Part shown: positions 1-8,434 of the stretch, piece by piece
Numbering within the stretch: the first letter of the stretch is position 1
Layout of the letters: the number at the start of each line of letters is the position of its first letter
Assembly (NCBI GenBank): GCA_003170315.1
Contig: PNAH01000026.1
Coordinates: 34,312 to 98,311, forward strand
Length of the DNA: 64,000 nt
Reading direction: 5' to 3'
Source: Acidimicrobiaceae bacterium
Lineage (GTDB): Bacteria > Actinomycetota > Acidimicrobiia > Acidimicrobiales > RAAP-2
The notes under the pieces: generated by a model
Told to the model about the DNA's origin: nothing
The model's input: the letters and a program-made list of their open reading frames with translations, nothing else
The model's database searches: none
Translations under genes and position numbers: made by a program

Positions 1-48
1 CAGGCGCCAGCCCAACCCAAGCCGGCCAAGGGGAGCGACGATGAGTGA
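1..48 (+). CDS. 3' end of an upstream gene (possibly uvrC)
   Basis: Frame 1 is open from the first base to a TGA at 46-48 and encodes a Pro/Ala/Lys-rich tail ending in KGSDDE. It overlaps the start of rapZ by 8 bases, which suggests translational coupling. In many actinobacteria uvrC lies directly before rapZ, so uvrC is the natural guess. The 15 visible residues carry no domain, so the identity is inferred from context only. Confidence 0.35.
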   Translation, partial: QAPAQPKPAKGSDDE

Positions 49-886
49 GGTCTTGCTGGTCACCGGGATGTCGGGGGCCGGCCGCTCGACCGTCTCGGCG
101 GCCCTGGAGGACATCGGCTGGTTCGTCATCGACAACCTGCCGATCGAACTGATCGCACGCGTTGGCGAGCTGGCCATCAGCGGCTCGCGCGAGTACGCCG
201 GGGTGGCCTTCATCGTCGGGCGTTCCGGGGGCGTGCAGCCCCACGACTGGCTGGGGGTGGAACGAGAGTTACGCCGGCTGCACGAGAACGCCAAGATCCT
301 CTTCCTGGACGCCCCCGACGACGTGCTCATCCACCGCTTCGAAGGCAACCGACGTCGTCACCCCTTCGCCGCAGCCACGCTGGCCGAGTCCATCAAGGGC
401 GAACGCGAACTGCTGCAGTCAATCCGCGACGGCGCCGACCTGGTCATCGACACCGGCTCGATCAACGCCAACCAGTTGCGTTCGCGCATCGTCGAGACCT
501 TCACCGAGATGGCCGGCCTGGGATCCTTGCGCGTGTCGCTGGTCTCCTTCGGCTACGCCAACGGCCTGCCGCGCGACGTCGACCTGGTCTTCGACTGCCG
601 CTTCCTGCCCAACCCCTACTGGGTGGACGAACTGCGACCGCTCTCGGGGCTCGACGAAGCGGTCGCCACCTACGTGCTCGACCAGGAAGCGGCCCAGCAC
701 TTCTTGTCCGACGTGGTGGCGATGTTGGAGTGGCAGATCCCGGAGTTTCAAAGAGAGGGCAAGTCGTACCTGTCGATCGCCATCGGCTGCACCGGGGGAC
801 GTCACCGCTCGGTGGCGATCGCCGAAGAGCTTCGTCGTCGCCTGCACCTCGAGCACGCCGTCTTTCACCGCGACATCGCTCGATGA
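41..886 (+). CDS. rapZ: RapZ/YvcJ family P-loop nucleotide-binding protein
   Basis: A cytosolic nucleotide-binding protein of 281 residues, the usual family length. In other bacteria RapZ links cell-wall precursor supply to small-RNA or enzyme control. The N-terminal P-loop is GMSGAGRST at residues 9-17; the Arg in place of the usual Lys is, as far as I know, common in actinobacterial members. The C-terminal RapZ signature GCTGGRHRS sits at residues 249-257, followed by a conserved HRD near the end. The ATG at 41 is preceded by AGGGGAG (29-35). The stop overlaps the yvcK start as ATGA, so the two are almost certainly co-translated. Family assignment is secure; the ligand in this organism is unknown. 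Confidence 0.95.
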   Translation: MSEVLLVTGMSGAGRSTVSAALEDIGWFVIDNLPIELIARVGELAISGSREYAGVAFIVGRSGGVQPHDWLGVERELRRLHENAKILFLDAPDDVLIHRFEGNRRRHPFAAATLAESIKGERELLQSIRDGADLVIDTGSINANQLRSRIVETFTEMAGLGSLRVSLVSFGYANGLPRDVDLVFDCRFLPNPYWVDELRPLSGLDEAVATYVLDQEAAQHFLSDVVAMLEWQIPEFQREGKSYLSIAIGCTGGRHRSVAIAEELRRRLHLEHAVFHRDIAR

Positions 887-1740
887 GGGTCGTGGCGGTC
901 GGTGGGGGCCACGGCACGGCCGTGTCGCTGCGTGCCCTTCGACTCGTCTCGGACGACGTGACCGGTGTCGTCTCGGTCGCCGACGACGGGGGATCGACCG
1001 GACGTCTTCGCGCGATGCTCAACGTCGCCGCCGTCGGGGACCTGCGCAAGTGCCTGGGCGCGCTGGCCGATCCCGATAATCCACTGACCGCGTCCTTCGA
1101 ACACCGCTTCAGCGTCGGAGAACTGAACGGACACGCCGTCGGCAATCTCTTGTTGGTCGGATTGATCGACGCCACCGGTGACCTGGAGGAGTCGGTGCGC
1201 GCGGTCGCCCGGGTTATGGGGGTGACCGGGGCGATCGTGCCGGCGAGCGCCGAGGGCGTCGTCCTAGTCGCATCGACCGAAGAGGGCGACACCCGGGGCC
1301 AGACCGCGGTCATGAAGTCCTCGTCGATCCGACGGATTCGCGTGGAGCCGACCAACGCGGCCACGCCCATCGCGGCCGTGGAGGCGATCGAGCGAGCCGA
1401 CGTGATCCTCATCGGACCGGGATCGCTGTTCACCAGCGTCCTCGCGGCCTGCGTGGTGCCCGGCGTGACCCAGGCGCTGGCCGGGACGGCGGCCAAGAAG
1501 ATCTACGTCGCCAATCTCCACGCCCAGATTCCCGAGACCGAGGGCTACACGCTTCAAGACCACGTCGACGCCTTAGTGCGCCACGGTGTCGTACCGGACG
1601 TGGTCCTGGCGGACCAGCGTTCGGAGTTTGCGTCGCAACAGTGTTCACTCCCCGTTCACATTGCGAACCTCTCGGGGAGAAATGGCCTGGTCCACGATGT
1701 GCAAAAATTGACCGAAGCGGTATTCGCCGAAGTGCGATAA
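883..1740 (+). CDS. yvcK: YvcK/CofD-like gluconeogenesis and cell-shape factor
   Basis: The product has 285 residues from the ATG at 883, which overlaps the rapZ stop. The Rossmann-like N terminus carries the motif GGGHGT (residues 7-12), followed by DDGGSTGRLR, both typical of the CofD/YvcK superfamily. Members bind UDP-sugars and act in carbon flux and cell-envelope homeostasis. A longer in-frame extension to 730 exists, but it lies entirely within rapZ and is not expected to be used. In most actinobacteria whiA follows this gene; here the next gene is gap, 26 bp on. Confidence 0.93.
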   Translation: MRVVAVGGGHGTAVSLRALRLVSDDVTGVVSVADDGGSTGRLRAMLNVAAVGDLRKCLGALADPDNPLTASFEHRFSVGELNGHAVGNLLLVGLIDATGDLEESVRAVARVMGVTGAIVPASAEGVVLVASTEEGDTRGQTAVMKSSSIRRIRVEPTNAATPIAAVEAIERADVILIGPGSLFTSVLAACVVPGVTQALAGTAAKKIYVANLHAQIPETEGYTLQDHVDALVRHGVVPDVVLADQRSEFASQQCSLPVHIANLSGRNGLVHDVQKLTEAVFAEVR

Positions 1741-1766
1741 CGAGGCCGACAACCAGAGGAGCAGCA

Positions 1767-2774
1767 GTGGCAATACGCGTGGCAATCAATGGGTTCGGAC
1801 GCATCGGTCGGGGCTATCTACGCGCGTCACTGTCGAACCCCGACATCGACGTCGTCGCCGTGAACGACCTGACCTCCCCCGAAGTCAACGCGCATCTCCT
1901 GCGTTACGACTCGACCCAGGGGAGCCTCGACGTCCCGGTCGCGCTCACCAACGACGGCATGATCGTGGGCACCAAGACCGTCAAGGTGTTGGCCGAACGA
2001 AACCCCGCCGAACTGCCCTGGGGCGAGCTGAACGTCGACGTCGTGATCGAGTCGACCGGGCGATTCACCACGCGCGAGAGCGCCGCCCAGCACCTCAGCG
2101 CCGGAGCGCGCAAGGTGATCATCTCGGCGCCGGCGACCGACGTCGACGCCACGTTCGTGATGGGCGTGAACGAGGACACCTACGATCCGGCCACGCATCA
2201 CGTCGTTTCCAACGCGTCGTGCACCACGAACTGCTTCGTGCCGATGGTCAAGGTGCTCGACGACGCCTTCGGCGTCACCACCGGACTGATGACGACCATT
2301 CACGCCTACACCAACGATCAGAACCTGCTCGACCTCGAACACAAGGACCTTCGTCGAGCCCGCGCGGCCGCCATCAACATCGTGCCCTCCTCGACCGGCG
2401 CCGCGCGCGCCACCAGTCTGGTACTGGCCTCCATGAAGGGTCGCCTCGACGGCACGTCGCTGCGCGTGCCGGTGCCGGTCGGCAGCATCACCGACTTCAC
2501 GGCGATCGTCTCGTCGACCACCGTCGACGCGGTAAATGAGGCCTTTCGCGCCGCCGCCGAAGGTCCGCTGAAGGGCGTGCTGGTCTACACCGAGGACTAC
2601 ATCGTCTCGTCGGACATCGTCGGCACGCCGGCCTCGTGCACCTTCGACTCGTTGATGACCATCGTCCAGCGCATCGACGACGACCAGAGCCTGGTGAAGA
2701 TCTTCGGATGGTACGACAACGAATGGGGTTACTCGAACCGCTTGGTGGACCTCAGCGTCCACATCGGGAAGTAG
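1767..2774 (+). CDS. gap: Glyceraldehyde-3-phosphate dehydrogenase, type I
   Basis: A glycolytic enzyme of 335 residues, oxidising glyceraldehyde 3-phosphate to 1,3-bisphosphoglycerate with NAD. The GTG at 1767 is chosen because AGAGGAG lies just upstream (1754-1760) and translation then begins directly with the NAD-binding INGFGRIGR (residues 7-15). The active-site motif SNASCTTNC places the catalytic cysteine at residue 152, and the C-terminal WYDNEWGYSNR is intact. The stop abuts pgk. First of the gap-pgk-tpiA triosephosphate block. Confidence 0.96.
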   Translation: MAIRVAINGFGRIGRGYLRASLSNPDIDVVAVNDLTSPEVNAHLLRYDSTQGSLDVPVALTNDGMIVGTKTVKVLAERNPAELPWGELNVDVVIESTGRFTTRESAAQHLSAGARKVIISAPATDVDATFVMGVNEDTYDPATHHVVSNASCTTNCFVPMVKVLDDAFGVTTGLMTTIHAYTNDQNLLDLEHKDLRRARAAAINIVPSSTGAARATSLVLASMKGRLDGTSLRVPVPVGSITDFTAIVSSTTVDAVNEAFRAAAEGPLKGVLVYTEDYIVSSDIVGTPASCTFDSLMTIVQRIDDDQSLVKIFGWYDNEWGYSNRLVDLSVHIGK

Positions 2775-2776
2775 TG

Positions 2777-3913
2777 GTGAACCCGCTGCCCTCCTACGAC
2801 CGCTGGGGCAGCCTCAAGGGAAAACGGATACTCGTTCGCGTTGACTTCAACACCCCGGTCGCCGAGGTCGACGGTCGTTTGGAAGTCACCGACGACTTTC
2901 GCATCCGTGCGACGCTGCCCCTCTTCGAAGAGCTGCTGTCGCGAGGCGCGGTGGTGGTGGCGTGCACGCACTTCGGCCGACCGCAGGGCCAGGTCGTGGA
3001 AAAGTACCGAGTCGATCCGGTGCGGCGCCGAATGAACGAACTCTGTCGCGACGTCGAGTTGCTGGAGAACCTTCGTTTCAATCCGGGCGAGGAGGGCAAC
3101 GACCCCGAGTTCGGGACCGCGCTGGTTGCCGGTTTCGACTACTACATCAACGAGGCCTTCGGTGCCTCGCACCGCGCACATGCCTCGATCATGGTGCCCC
3201 CGACGCTCATTCCCAGTGCCGCCGGTCTGAATTTGGCGCGCGAGACCGCGACGATCCTCGCACTGTTGGAGAACCCCGCCCGCCCCTTCGTCGCCATCAT
3301 CGGCGGCGCCAAGGTCGCCGACAAGTTGGCGATCACCAAGGTCTTGTGCGAAAAGGCCGACACGGTCATCGTCGGCGGCGGCATGGCTTACACGTTCCAG
3401 GCGGCGCTCGGCCACTCGGTCGGTTCGTCCCTCTTCGACGCCTCCTACGTCGAACAGTGCGCTCAGCTGTTGGCGGCCGGCAACGTGGTGATCCCCACTG
3501 ACGCCTGGGGCCTGCCCTCGGCCTCACCTTTCGGCGCCAACGCCGGCCACGAACCGGCGACGCTGTTCGGAGCCGACATCCCCGAAGGCTTCGTCGGTCT
3601 GGACATCGGCCCGGCCTCGGCCGAACACTTCGCCGACGTGATCGGCGAAGCCGCGACGATCCTGTGGAACGGACCGATGGGGGTCTTCGAAGACGAGCGC
3701 TTCGCCGGCGGCACCGAAACGGTGGCGCGCGCGGTCGCCAAGTCCGACGCCATCTCGGTGGTCGGGGGTGGCGACTCCGTCGCCGCGCTGCGAGCCTTCG
3801 AACTGGAAGGCGACGTCAGCTTCGTGTCGACCGGGGGAGGGGCCTCGCTCGAACTGGTCGAACTCGGCGACCTGCCGGGCCTGCGGGCGCTTCGCGAAAG
3901 TCCGTTCCACTGA
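2777..3913 (+). CDS. pgk: Phosphoglycerate kinase
   Basis: Transfers phosphate from 1,3-bisphosphoglycerate to ADP. The product has 378 residues, slightly short of the usual 390-400. The N-domain motif LVRVDFNTP (about residues 19-27), WNGPMGVFE in the C domain and the nucleotide-loop GGGDSVAAL are all present. The usual FGRPKG loop reads FGRPQGQ. The GTG at 2777 lies two bases after the gap stop; a GTG at 2774 is equally in frame. The stop overlaps the tpiA start (TGATG). Confidence 0.95.
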   Translation: MNPLPSYDRWGSLKGKRILVRVDFNTPVAEVDGRLEVTDDFRIRATLPLFEELLSRGAVVVACTHFGRPQGQVVEKYRVDPVRRRMNELCRDVELLENLRFNPGEEGNDPEFGTALVAGFDYYINEAFGASHRAHASIMVPPTLIPSAAGLNLARETATILALLENPARPFVAIIGGAKVADKLAITKVLCEKADTVIVGGGMAYTFQAALGHSVGSSLFDASYVEQCAQLLAAGNVVIPTDAWGLPSASPFGANAGHEPATLFGADIPEGFVGLDIGPASAEHFADVIGEAATILWNGPMGVFEDERFAGGTETVARAVAKSDAISVVGGGDSVAALRAFELEGDVSFVSTGGGASLELVELGDLPGLRALRESPFH

Positions 3914-4695
3914 TGGCGAACCTCAAGCCCCTGGTCATCGGCAACTGGAAGATGAACCTCGATTTCGTCGAGGCGGTGCACCTCGGTCAACAGATCGGTG
4001 TCTTGTTGAAGAACCGGCCGTCGGAACACACCGAGATCGTCGTGGCGCCGCCGTTCGTGGATCTGCGCAGCGTCGCCTCCATCGTGGACTCCGAGCGGAT
4101 TCCCATCGCCGTCGCGGCCCAGCACGTCAACGCGCACGAGAACGGCGCCCAAACCGGCGAGGTCAGTACGTCGATGCTCAAGCGTCTGGGCGTCACCTGG
4201 GTCCTGGTCGGACACTCCGAGCGACGCGCCCTCTACGCCATGGACGACACGGCGGTGAACTTGACGCTGCGCGCCGTCGTACGCTCGGGCCTGAAGGCCG
4301 TGCTCTGCGTCGGCGAGGCGCTCGAGGTGCGCGAAGACGGCGACCAGGACGAGTGGGTCCGTCATCAACTGCGCGGCGCCCTCGACGGACTCGACGAGCG
4401 ATTCGCCGAACAGATCACCGTCGCCTACGAACCGATCTGGGCGATCGGCACCGGCCTCACGGCCGACGCCGAACAGGTGCGCGCGATGATGACCCACGTG
4501 CGAACGGTCCTCGCCACGTTGAAGCTGCGTGACACCCGGGTCCTCTACGGCGGCTCGGTGAACGCCGACAACGCGGCGTCGCTCGTAGCCGAAGGTCGCG
4601 CCGACGGATTCTTAGTCGGGGGAGCGAGTCTCAAGGCGGAGTCGTTCCTTGCCATAATTCAGGCCTGTGACGACTGCTACGCTTTAAAGCGCTAA
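3913..4695 (+). CDS. tpiA: Triosephosphate isomerase
   Basis: Interconverts dihydroxyacetone phosphate and glyceraldehyde 3-phosphate. The product has 260 residues. The catalytic set is complete: Lys13 in GNWKMN, His101 in GHSERR and Glu173 in AYEPIWAIGTG, with the phosphate-binding YGGSVN near the C terminus. The ATG at 3913 shares its A with the pgk TGA, so the two are translationally coupled. Confidence 0.96.
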   Translation: MANLKPLVIGNWKMNLDFVEAVHLGQQIGVLLKNRPSEHTEIVVAPPFVDLRSVASIVDSERIPIAVAAQHVNAHENGAQTGEVSTSMLKRLGVTWVLVGHSERRALYAMDDTAVNLTLRAVVRSGLKAVLCVGEALEVREDGDQDEWVRHQLRGALDGLDERFAEQITVAYEPIWAIGTGLTADAEQVRAMMTHVRTVLATLKLRDTRVLYGGSVNADNAASLVAEGRADGFLVGGASLKAESFLAIIQACDDCYALKR

Positions 4696-4707
4696 TCGGA
4701 GGCATCG

Positions 4708-4938
4708 TTGTTCACCTGGACATTCATCACAATTGAGGCGTTGGCCGCCGTCGGGCTGGTCTTTTTGGTCCTGTTGCATTCGGGACGCGGCGGCGGCATC
4801 TCGGACCTCTTAGGTGGCTCCATGGGTTCGGCGGCGTCCGGTTCGACGGTCGTCGAGCGAAATCTCGACCGCATCACCATTGCCGTCGCGTTGATTTTCA
4901 CCTTCGCCACGCTGACGCTCGACCTGCGTTTGCAGTAG
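4708..4938 (+). CDS. secG: Preprotein translocase subunit SecG
   Basis: A small Sec translocon subunit of 76 residues with two membrane segments (about residues 6-24 and 54-72). They are separated by the conserved SecG loop of a Gly-rich stretch (HSGRGGGISDLLGGS). The start is a TTG at 4708, supported by CGGAGG at 4697-4702. Its position straight after tpiA is the standard actinobacterial order. It precedes a secreted binding protein by four bases. Confidence 0.9.
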   Translation: MFTWTFITIEALAAVGLVFLVLLHSGRGGGISDLLGGSMGSAASGSTVVERNLDRITIAVALIFTFATLTLDLRLQ

Positions 4939-4942
4939 CGGG

Positions 4943-6604
4943 ATGGTCCGGCGGGGATCAATCGGCCGGGGCGCGATTCTCGCCCTCTTCGCGTTCGCGA
5001 TCCTCATTCCGATCGGCCGCTCCGGCGCCACGTCGGTGAGGGCCAATTCGCTCAACGCCATGACCGTTGACGTCTCGCTTCCCGGGCCGTTCAACGGCTG
5101 CACCTACCTCGATCCCGGGGCGACGCCCACCTCGGACGCGATCAACGACCTGATCGTGCCCTCGGCCTTCCTCACCACCAGCGCCGGCAACCTGTACGGG
5201 GAGAGCGGTCCCATCGCCTCGGCCGAACTGACTTCGCTGTCGCCTGAGACCGTGAAGTACACCATCACCCCGAACGAGAAGTGGAGCAACGGCAACGCCT
5301 TCAACGGCAACGACCTCGAGGGTTGGTGGCTACGGGCCCGGGGACTTCGTACCGTCTTGAGCGACGGGTATCACGACATCAAGTCGCTCACGGTCTCCAA
5401 GGACGGCTACGGCGTGACGGCCGTCTTCGCCACCCCCTACGCCGACTGGAACCTTTTGTTCCGCGACGTCGAGGCCTTGGGCACCCAGGGCAGTTGCGCC
5501 CTCTCGTCACTGATCGCGCGTCCCTCGCTCGGGCCGTACTCGGTCACCAGTGCGACGGCCAGTCGCATCGTGCTCACCATGAACAGACGCTGGCCGGTCG
5601 ACACCGACCGATTTGGTCGAATCGTGATCACGGACGCCGGCGTCATGCCGTCGTCGATCGCCGCGCACTTCGTGAACTTCTCGCTCGTCGTCAATCGCTC
5701 TCTGGTCCAGGCCATCAGCTCGCATCCGAACGTGATGAGTCACATCGGCTTCTCGAGCAACCTCGAGGAGATTTCCTTCGCGTCCAACCGTCCTCTCATC
5801 AAGCGAATCGCCGTGCGCCAGGCGCTCAGCTGGTCCATCGGTCGTCAGGCGCTGATCAATCAACTCTGGGGCGCGGTGACCTTCTCGCCGTCGGTCGCGG
5901 CCTCGGCGCTGTACTCCCAGGGTCAGTCGAACTATCCCGGTCCGGCCGGGTCGTCACCGTCGGCGCAGACGACCACGACGACGATCGCCCCGAGTTCGTC
6001 GCACAATGGTCTCGGCGACTGTTGGCAGTGTGCGCTCGACGTCTTAGACCAAAGCGGATTCGTGCGCTCCACGTCCGGGTGGTCGACGGCGACGGGAACG
6101 CCGCTCGTTCTCACGATGGCGGTCGGTCCAAGTGGCCTCGATGAGACCGTCGCAGCTTCGATCGTGCGCGAGTGGGCGTCGATCGGCATCAAAGTGAAGG
6201 TCGTGGACGTGCGAAGCGACGTGGCGGCGGCGGTCGCGACCGCCACCAACGCCGAGGACCTGGCGATCTTCACCAGACCGACCATCACCGCGGTCTCGTT
6301 CGCGGCCCGTTCGTGGAGCGGACCGGGCTACTCCGATGTCTACCCCAGTGGGTGGCGCACCGTGGCCATCACCAAACTCTTCAATCAGGCCATCGCCAAC
6401 TTCAATCCGGTGACGGCCTCTTCCACGTGGCTACAAATGGACCAGAGGATTCAGAGTTCGTATTGGGCGCGACCCTTGTTTACGTCGCCATCACTCTTGG
6501 CGTGGTCTAACACCTTGACCGGAGTGACCACCAGTTTCTCGGTGCCCGGTCTGCTTGACGAAGTGCCAATCTGGTCCGTTGCACCACCGGCAGCGCTAGG
6601 TTGA
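4943..6604 (+). CDS. Family 5 extracellular solute-binding protein
   Basis: A secreted, 553-residue substrate-binding protein of the oligopeptide/nickel ABC-importer class (SBP_bac_5). The N terminus has a basic start (MVRRGSIGRG) and a hydrophobic stretch to about residue 25, a signal peptide without an obvious lipobox cysteine. The mature part contains TPNEKWSNG and a helix rich in R-Q-A-L-S-W-S (IAVRQALSWSIGR), both typical of the family. A Thr/Ser-rich loop lies near residues 335-350. No permease or ATPase genes follow, so either the importer is elsewhere or the protein works alone. It ends 45 bp before tRNA-Leu. Confidence 0.82.
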   Translation: MVRRGSIGRGAILALFAFAILIPIGRSGATSVRANSLNAMTVDVSLPGPFNGCTYLDPGATPTSDAINDLIVPSAFLTTSAGNLYGESGPIASAELTSLSPETVKYTITPNEKWSNGNAFNGNDLEGWWLRARGLRTVLSDGYHDIKSLTVSKDGYGVTAVFATPYADWNLLFRDVEALGTQGSCALSSLIARPSLGPYSVTSATASRIVLTMNRRWPVDTDRFGRIVITDAGVMPSSIAAHFVNFSLVVNRSLVQAISSHPNVMSHIGFSSNLEEISFASNRPLIKRIAVRQALSWSIGRQALINQLWGAVTFSPSVAASALYSQGQSNYPGPAGSSPSAQTTTTTIAPSSSHNGLGDCWQCALDVLDQSGFVRSTSGWSTATGTPLVLTMAVGPSGLDETVAASIVREWASIGIKVKVVDVRSDVAAAVATATNAEDLAIFTRPTITAVSFAARSWSGPGYSDVYPSGWRTVAITKLFNQAIANFNPVTASSTWLQMDQRIQSSYWARPLFTSPSLLAWSNTLTGVTTSFSVPGLLDEVPIWSVAPPAALG

Positions 6605-6649
6605 CTTGGAAAAATTGAGTGGAAAGCAGCGGCTAAAGTAGAACTTCGC

Positions 6650-6736
6650 GTCGGAGTGGCGGAATAGGCAGACGCGCCAGCTTGAGGGGCTGGTGCCCTC
6701 AGGGGCGTGCGGGTTCAAGTCCCGCCTCCGACACCA
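6650..6736 (+). tRNA. tRNA-Leu (anticodon GAG)
   Basis: A class II tRNA with an encoded CCA. The 7-bp acceptor pairs GTCGGAG (6650-6656) with CTCCGAC (6726-6732), followed by discriminator A and CCA. The anticodon arm is CCAGC-TTGAGGG-GCTGG, giving anticodon GAG. A long variable arm (TGCCC TCA GGGGC) and a normal T arm (GGTTCAAGTCC) complete it. Its 3' end is the likely source of the repeats found over the next 10.6 kb. Confidence 0.95.
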
Positions 6737-6859
6737 CGGGTTTACAACCCTGGCCAATCCGACCTCTTGGAGCGTCACCAAGAACGGTGGTGCAACGGCA
6801 ACGTGGACCGTCAATCGGTCGGGCAGGATGTTGACGGAGTCAACCAGGTCATCGATCAG
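6737..6859 (-). pseudogene. C-terminal tail of a site-specific recombinase
   Basis: Read on the minus strand from 6859, the frame gives LIDDLVDSVNILPDRLTVHV, then VAPPFLVTLQEVGL, and then runs into the tRNA-Leu. The pattern of L-V-x-x-V-x-x-x-P-D-x-L, then P-x-x-x-V-x-L-x-E-V-G-L, matches the end of actinobacterial site-specific recombinases as I remember them, most likely serine-type with a zinc ribbon. The upstream coding part is out of frame or missing. An integrase reading out towards its attachment tRNA would explain it. The family call rests on motif memory. Confidence 0.5.
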
Positions 6860-7051
6860 AATCCGTCACTCGGCGGGACTCGCCGCGATGCCGCTGTTCA
6901 CCAAGGTGACCATGCACCGCATCGACATCATCAGCTACTTCTGATCCGGTCAAAACCGTTAGGTCCTTAGGACGACCTTGGTGCGTCCCGTTAGCGCGGC
7001 GTCGGATCGCATACTCCAAGCGCCGAAGCACTTGAGAACGGGGCGCCCTAG
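6860..7051. other. Gap between recombinase tail and ABM-like gene
   Basis: No gene or clear signal was seen. Short out-of-frame pieces on the minus strand (for example about 6860-6950) may be further decayed recombinase sequence continuing the tail at 6737-6859. Confidence 0.3.
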
Positions 7052-7651
7052 TTATTTTGCGTCGAGTAACAGAATTTCTCGAATGCTGACGCTCTCGAAC
7101 GTGATGCCTCTCGCCGCAGCTGCTTCGCGGCGACTCGCCGCCGCGCCGGCCGCAGCACTTAAGGCGTCGGCGTCGCTGAATACCACTCCCACGATCGCCT
7201 GACCCGTTTCGCGATTGACTAGGTTGCGAACCGCCTGCACGCCGGGCGTCGCCAGCATCTCGGGTAAGGCGGTGGACTTGAAATAGTCGATATTTTCGTC
7301 GACCTGGTCGGGGCTCATGCTGAGTCGAGCCACTGAGAGGGCCGATCCGACCGTCGGCATCGCGACCGCTTCCAGCACCACTTGTTCGTAGTTCTCAACC
7401 GTGAACGATCCGCCAACGGCGTTGGCGACGTCGATTCGACTCTGGGCGAGCGCGTCATTGCTGGCTTCGCGGTCTTCGACGGTCTCCCACATGGTGATGA
7501 TGCCGACGAGAGAGTTCGCGCGGTCGGCGCTCACGGTTGTGCCAAGGTAACCCTTCTGCGCGTGGCAGATCGGCAAGACCTGATCGTGAATTAGGTCCAC
7601 CCCCGCATCGACATTAGTGACGCCCGTAATCGTGATTGCTCGAACCTGCAT
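7052..7651 (-). CDS. ABM/dimeric alpha-beta barrel domain protein
   Basis: A cytosolic protein of 199 residues with two tandem ferredoxin-like barrel modules. The first covers about residues 1-95 (MQVRAITITGV, GYLGTTVSADRANSLVGIITMWET). The second covers about 105-195 (VARLSMSPDQVDENIDYFKS, GVQAVRNLVNRETGQAIVGVVF). The arrangement resembles antibiotic-biosynthesis monooxygenase (ABM) and stress-responsive barrel proteins, which often act on small aromatic substrates or only bind them. No catalytic residue can be assigned. On the minus strand it ends near the recombinase remnant; it is part of the accessory zone. Confidence 0.65.
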   Translation of the reverse strand: MQVRAITITGVTNVDAGVDLIHDQVLPICHAQKGYLGTTVSADRANSLVGIITMWETVEDREASNDALAQSRIDVANAVGGSFTVENYEQVVLEAVAMPTVGSALSVARLSMSPDQVDENIDYFKSTALPEMLATPGVQAVRNLVNRETGQAIVGVVFSDADALSAAAGAAASRREAAAARGITFESVSIREILLLDAK

Positions 7652-7754
7652 TTCGCTTTCCCCTAATCGTTAAGTTGGCGCGATACTACGCCACTTCTTC
7701 GCGTGCTGCTCAACCCGTCCCATGATGGCGCTCGTCAAGAAACGTCACGATGTA

Positions 7755-7769
7755 CGTCGGGCCACGGTT
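7755..7769 (+). repeat. Degenerate copy of the tRNA-Leu-derived repeat
   Basis: CGTCGGGCCACGGTT matches the core of the repeat copy at 10363-10408 (CGTCGGGCCACAGTT), which also lacks the TCCGACACCA segment present in better copies. It is short, so it could be chance, but it lies in the same zone and on the same strand as the others. Confidence 0.35.
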
Positions 7770-7897
7770 GCAAAGAAATGTCTGTGGCACCAACCTCCAG
7801 TTGGATTGTTGAGGACCTCCCCGTTACTGATGAAACGGGGCAGTAGTGCAGGGCCTCGTCTCGTATGTCAGGCAATCGGAACTTGTATCCTTCAATA

Positions 7898-7993
7898 ATG
7901 TCGAAGGACACAACCTCGGTAGCTCTGGTAACTGGAACGTCGTCCGGGCTAGGTCGAGCCGTGGCCGAGCGCTTGGTGGAATTGGCCGCTCAA
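7898..7993 (+). pseudogene. N-terminal fragment of a short-chain dehydrogenase (SDR)
   Basis: From the ATG at 7898 the reading begins MSKDTTSVALVTGTSSGLGR and continues AVAERLVELAAQ. This is the classical SDR nucleotide-binding start (T-G-x3-G-x-G). Homology stops abruptly at about 7993, and the following sequence has no SDR features. It is a truncated gene start, cut by an insertion or deletion. Confidence 0.6.
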
Positions 7994-8083
7994 ATATGTC
8001 CGACGAACTGCATCGGGGCTGCCGAGGAGCCGCTCCCGGCCATCGGAACGCCAGTGGGTCCCGCCGCCGCGGCTCGCTCGTTC

Positions 8084-8434
8084 CTAAGTGTCCAAGGACA
8101 GTTCTCGGGCGGTGTCTGGTTGGCCCGACAGAGCGCCGACTTCGCCGAGGAGCCGCTGGAGGGCCCGGATCTCGTCGCGCAGTGCTCGCCGCCCTTTCGC
8201 GGTGATCTTTACCCAGGTGCGTGGGCGGCCATCGCCCGTTGTCCTGCTTTGGGCAACGAGGCCGGCCTCTTCCAGCGCCTGCAGGTGCCGGCCAAGGTTG
8301 CCGTCCGTAACACCGAGCGTCATCTTCAGGTGTCTGACGTCTGCTTTAGCGAGGCCGTTCAACGACGCAAGGATGCCGAGCCGTACCCGCTGATGCACAT
8401 CGTCGTCGATGTCATGGATCGGGTGCGGGGTCAT
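8084..8434 (-). CDS. Winged-helix transcriptional regulator
   Basis: A DNA-binding protein of 116 residues. The segment VHQRVRLGILASLNGLAKAD, then LKMTLGVTDGNLGRHLQALE and a wing ending GRPRTWVKITAKGRRAL, is the small winged-helix fold (MarR/HTH_34-like). The ATG at 8434 overlaps the stop of the upstream membrane protein gene as ATGA, so they form one operon. The divergent promoter region holds two copies of a dyad (9007-9052) that are good candidates for its own operators. Confidence 0.78.
   Translation of the reverse strand: MTPHPIHDIDDDVHQRVRLGILASLNGLAKADVRHLKMTLGVTDGNLGRHLQALEEAGLVAQSRTTGDGRPRTWVKITAKGRRALRDEIRALQRLLGEVGALSGQPDTARELSLDT

Noticed and set aside
501-1496. Long minus-strand open frame across rapZ and yvcK
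   Set aside because: Arg/Pro/Ser-rich translation typical of a GC-driven shadow; both plus-strand genes are secure.
1827-2762. Long minus-strand open frame opposite gap
   Set aside because: Antisense shadow of a strongly conserved enzyme in high-GC DNA; the translation is His/Val/Gly-rich without family features.
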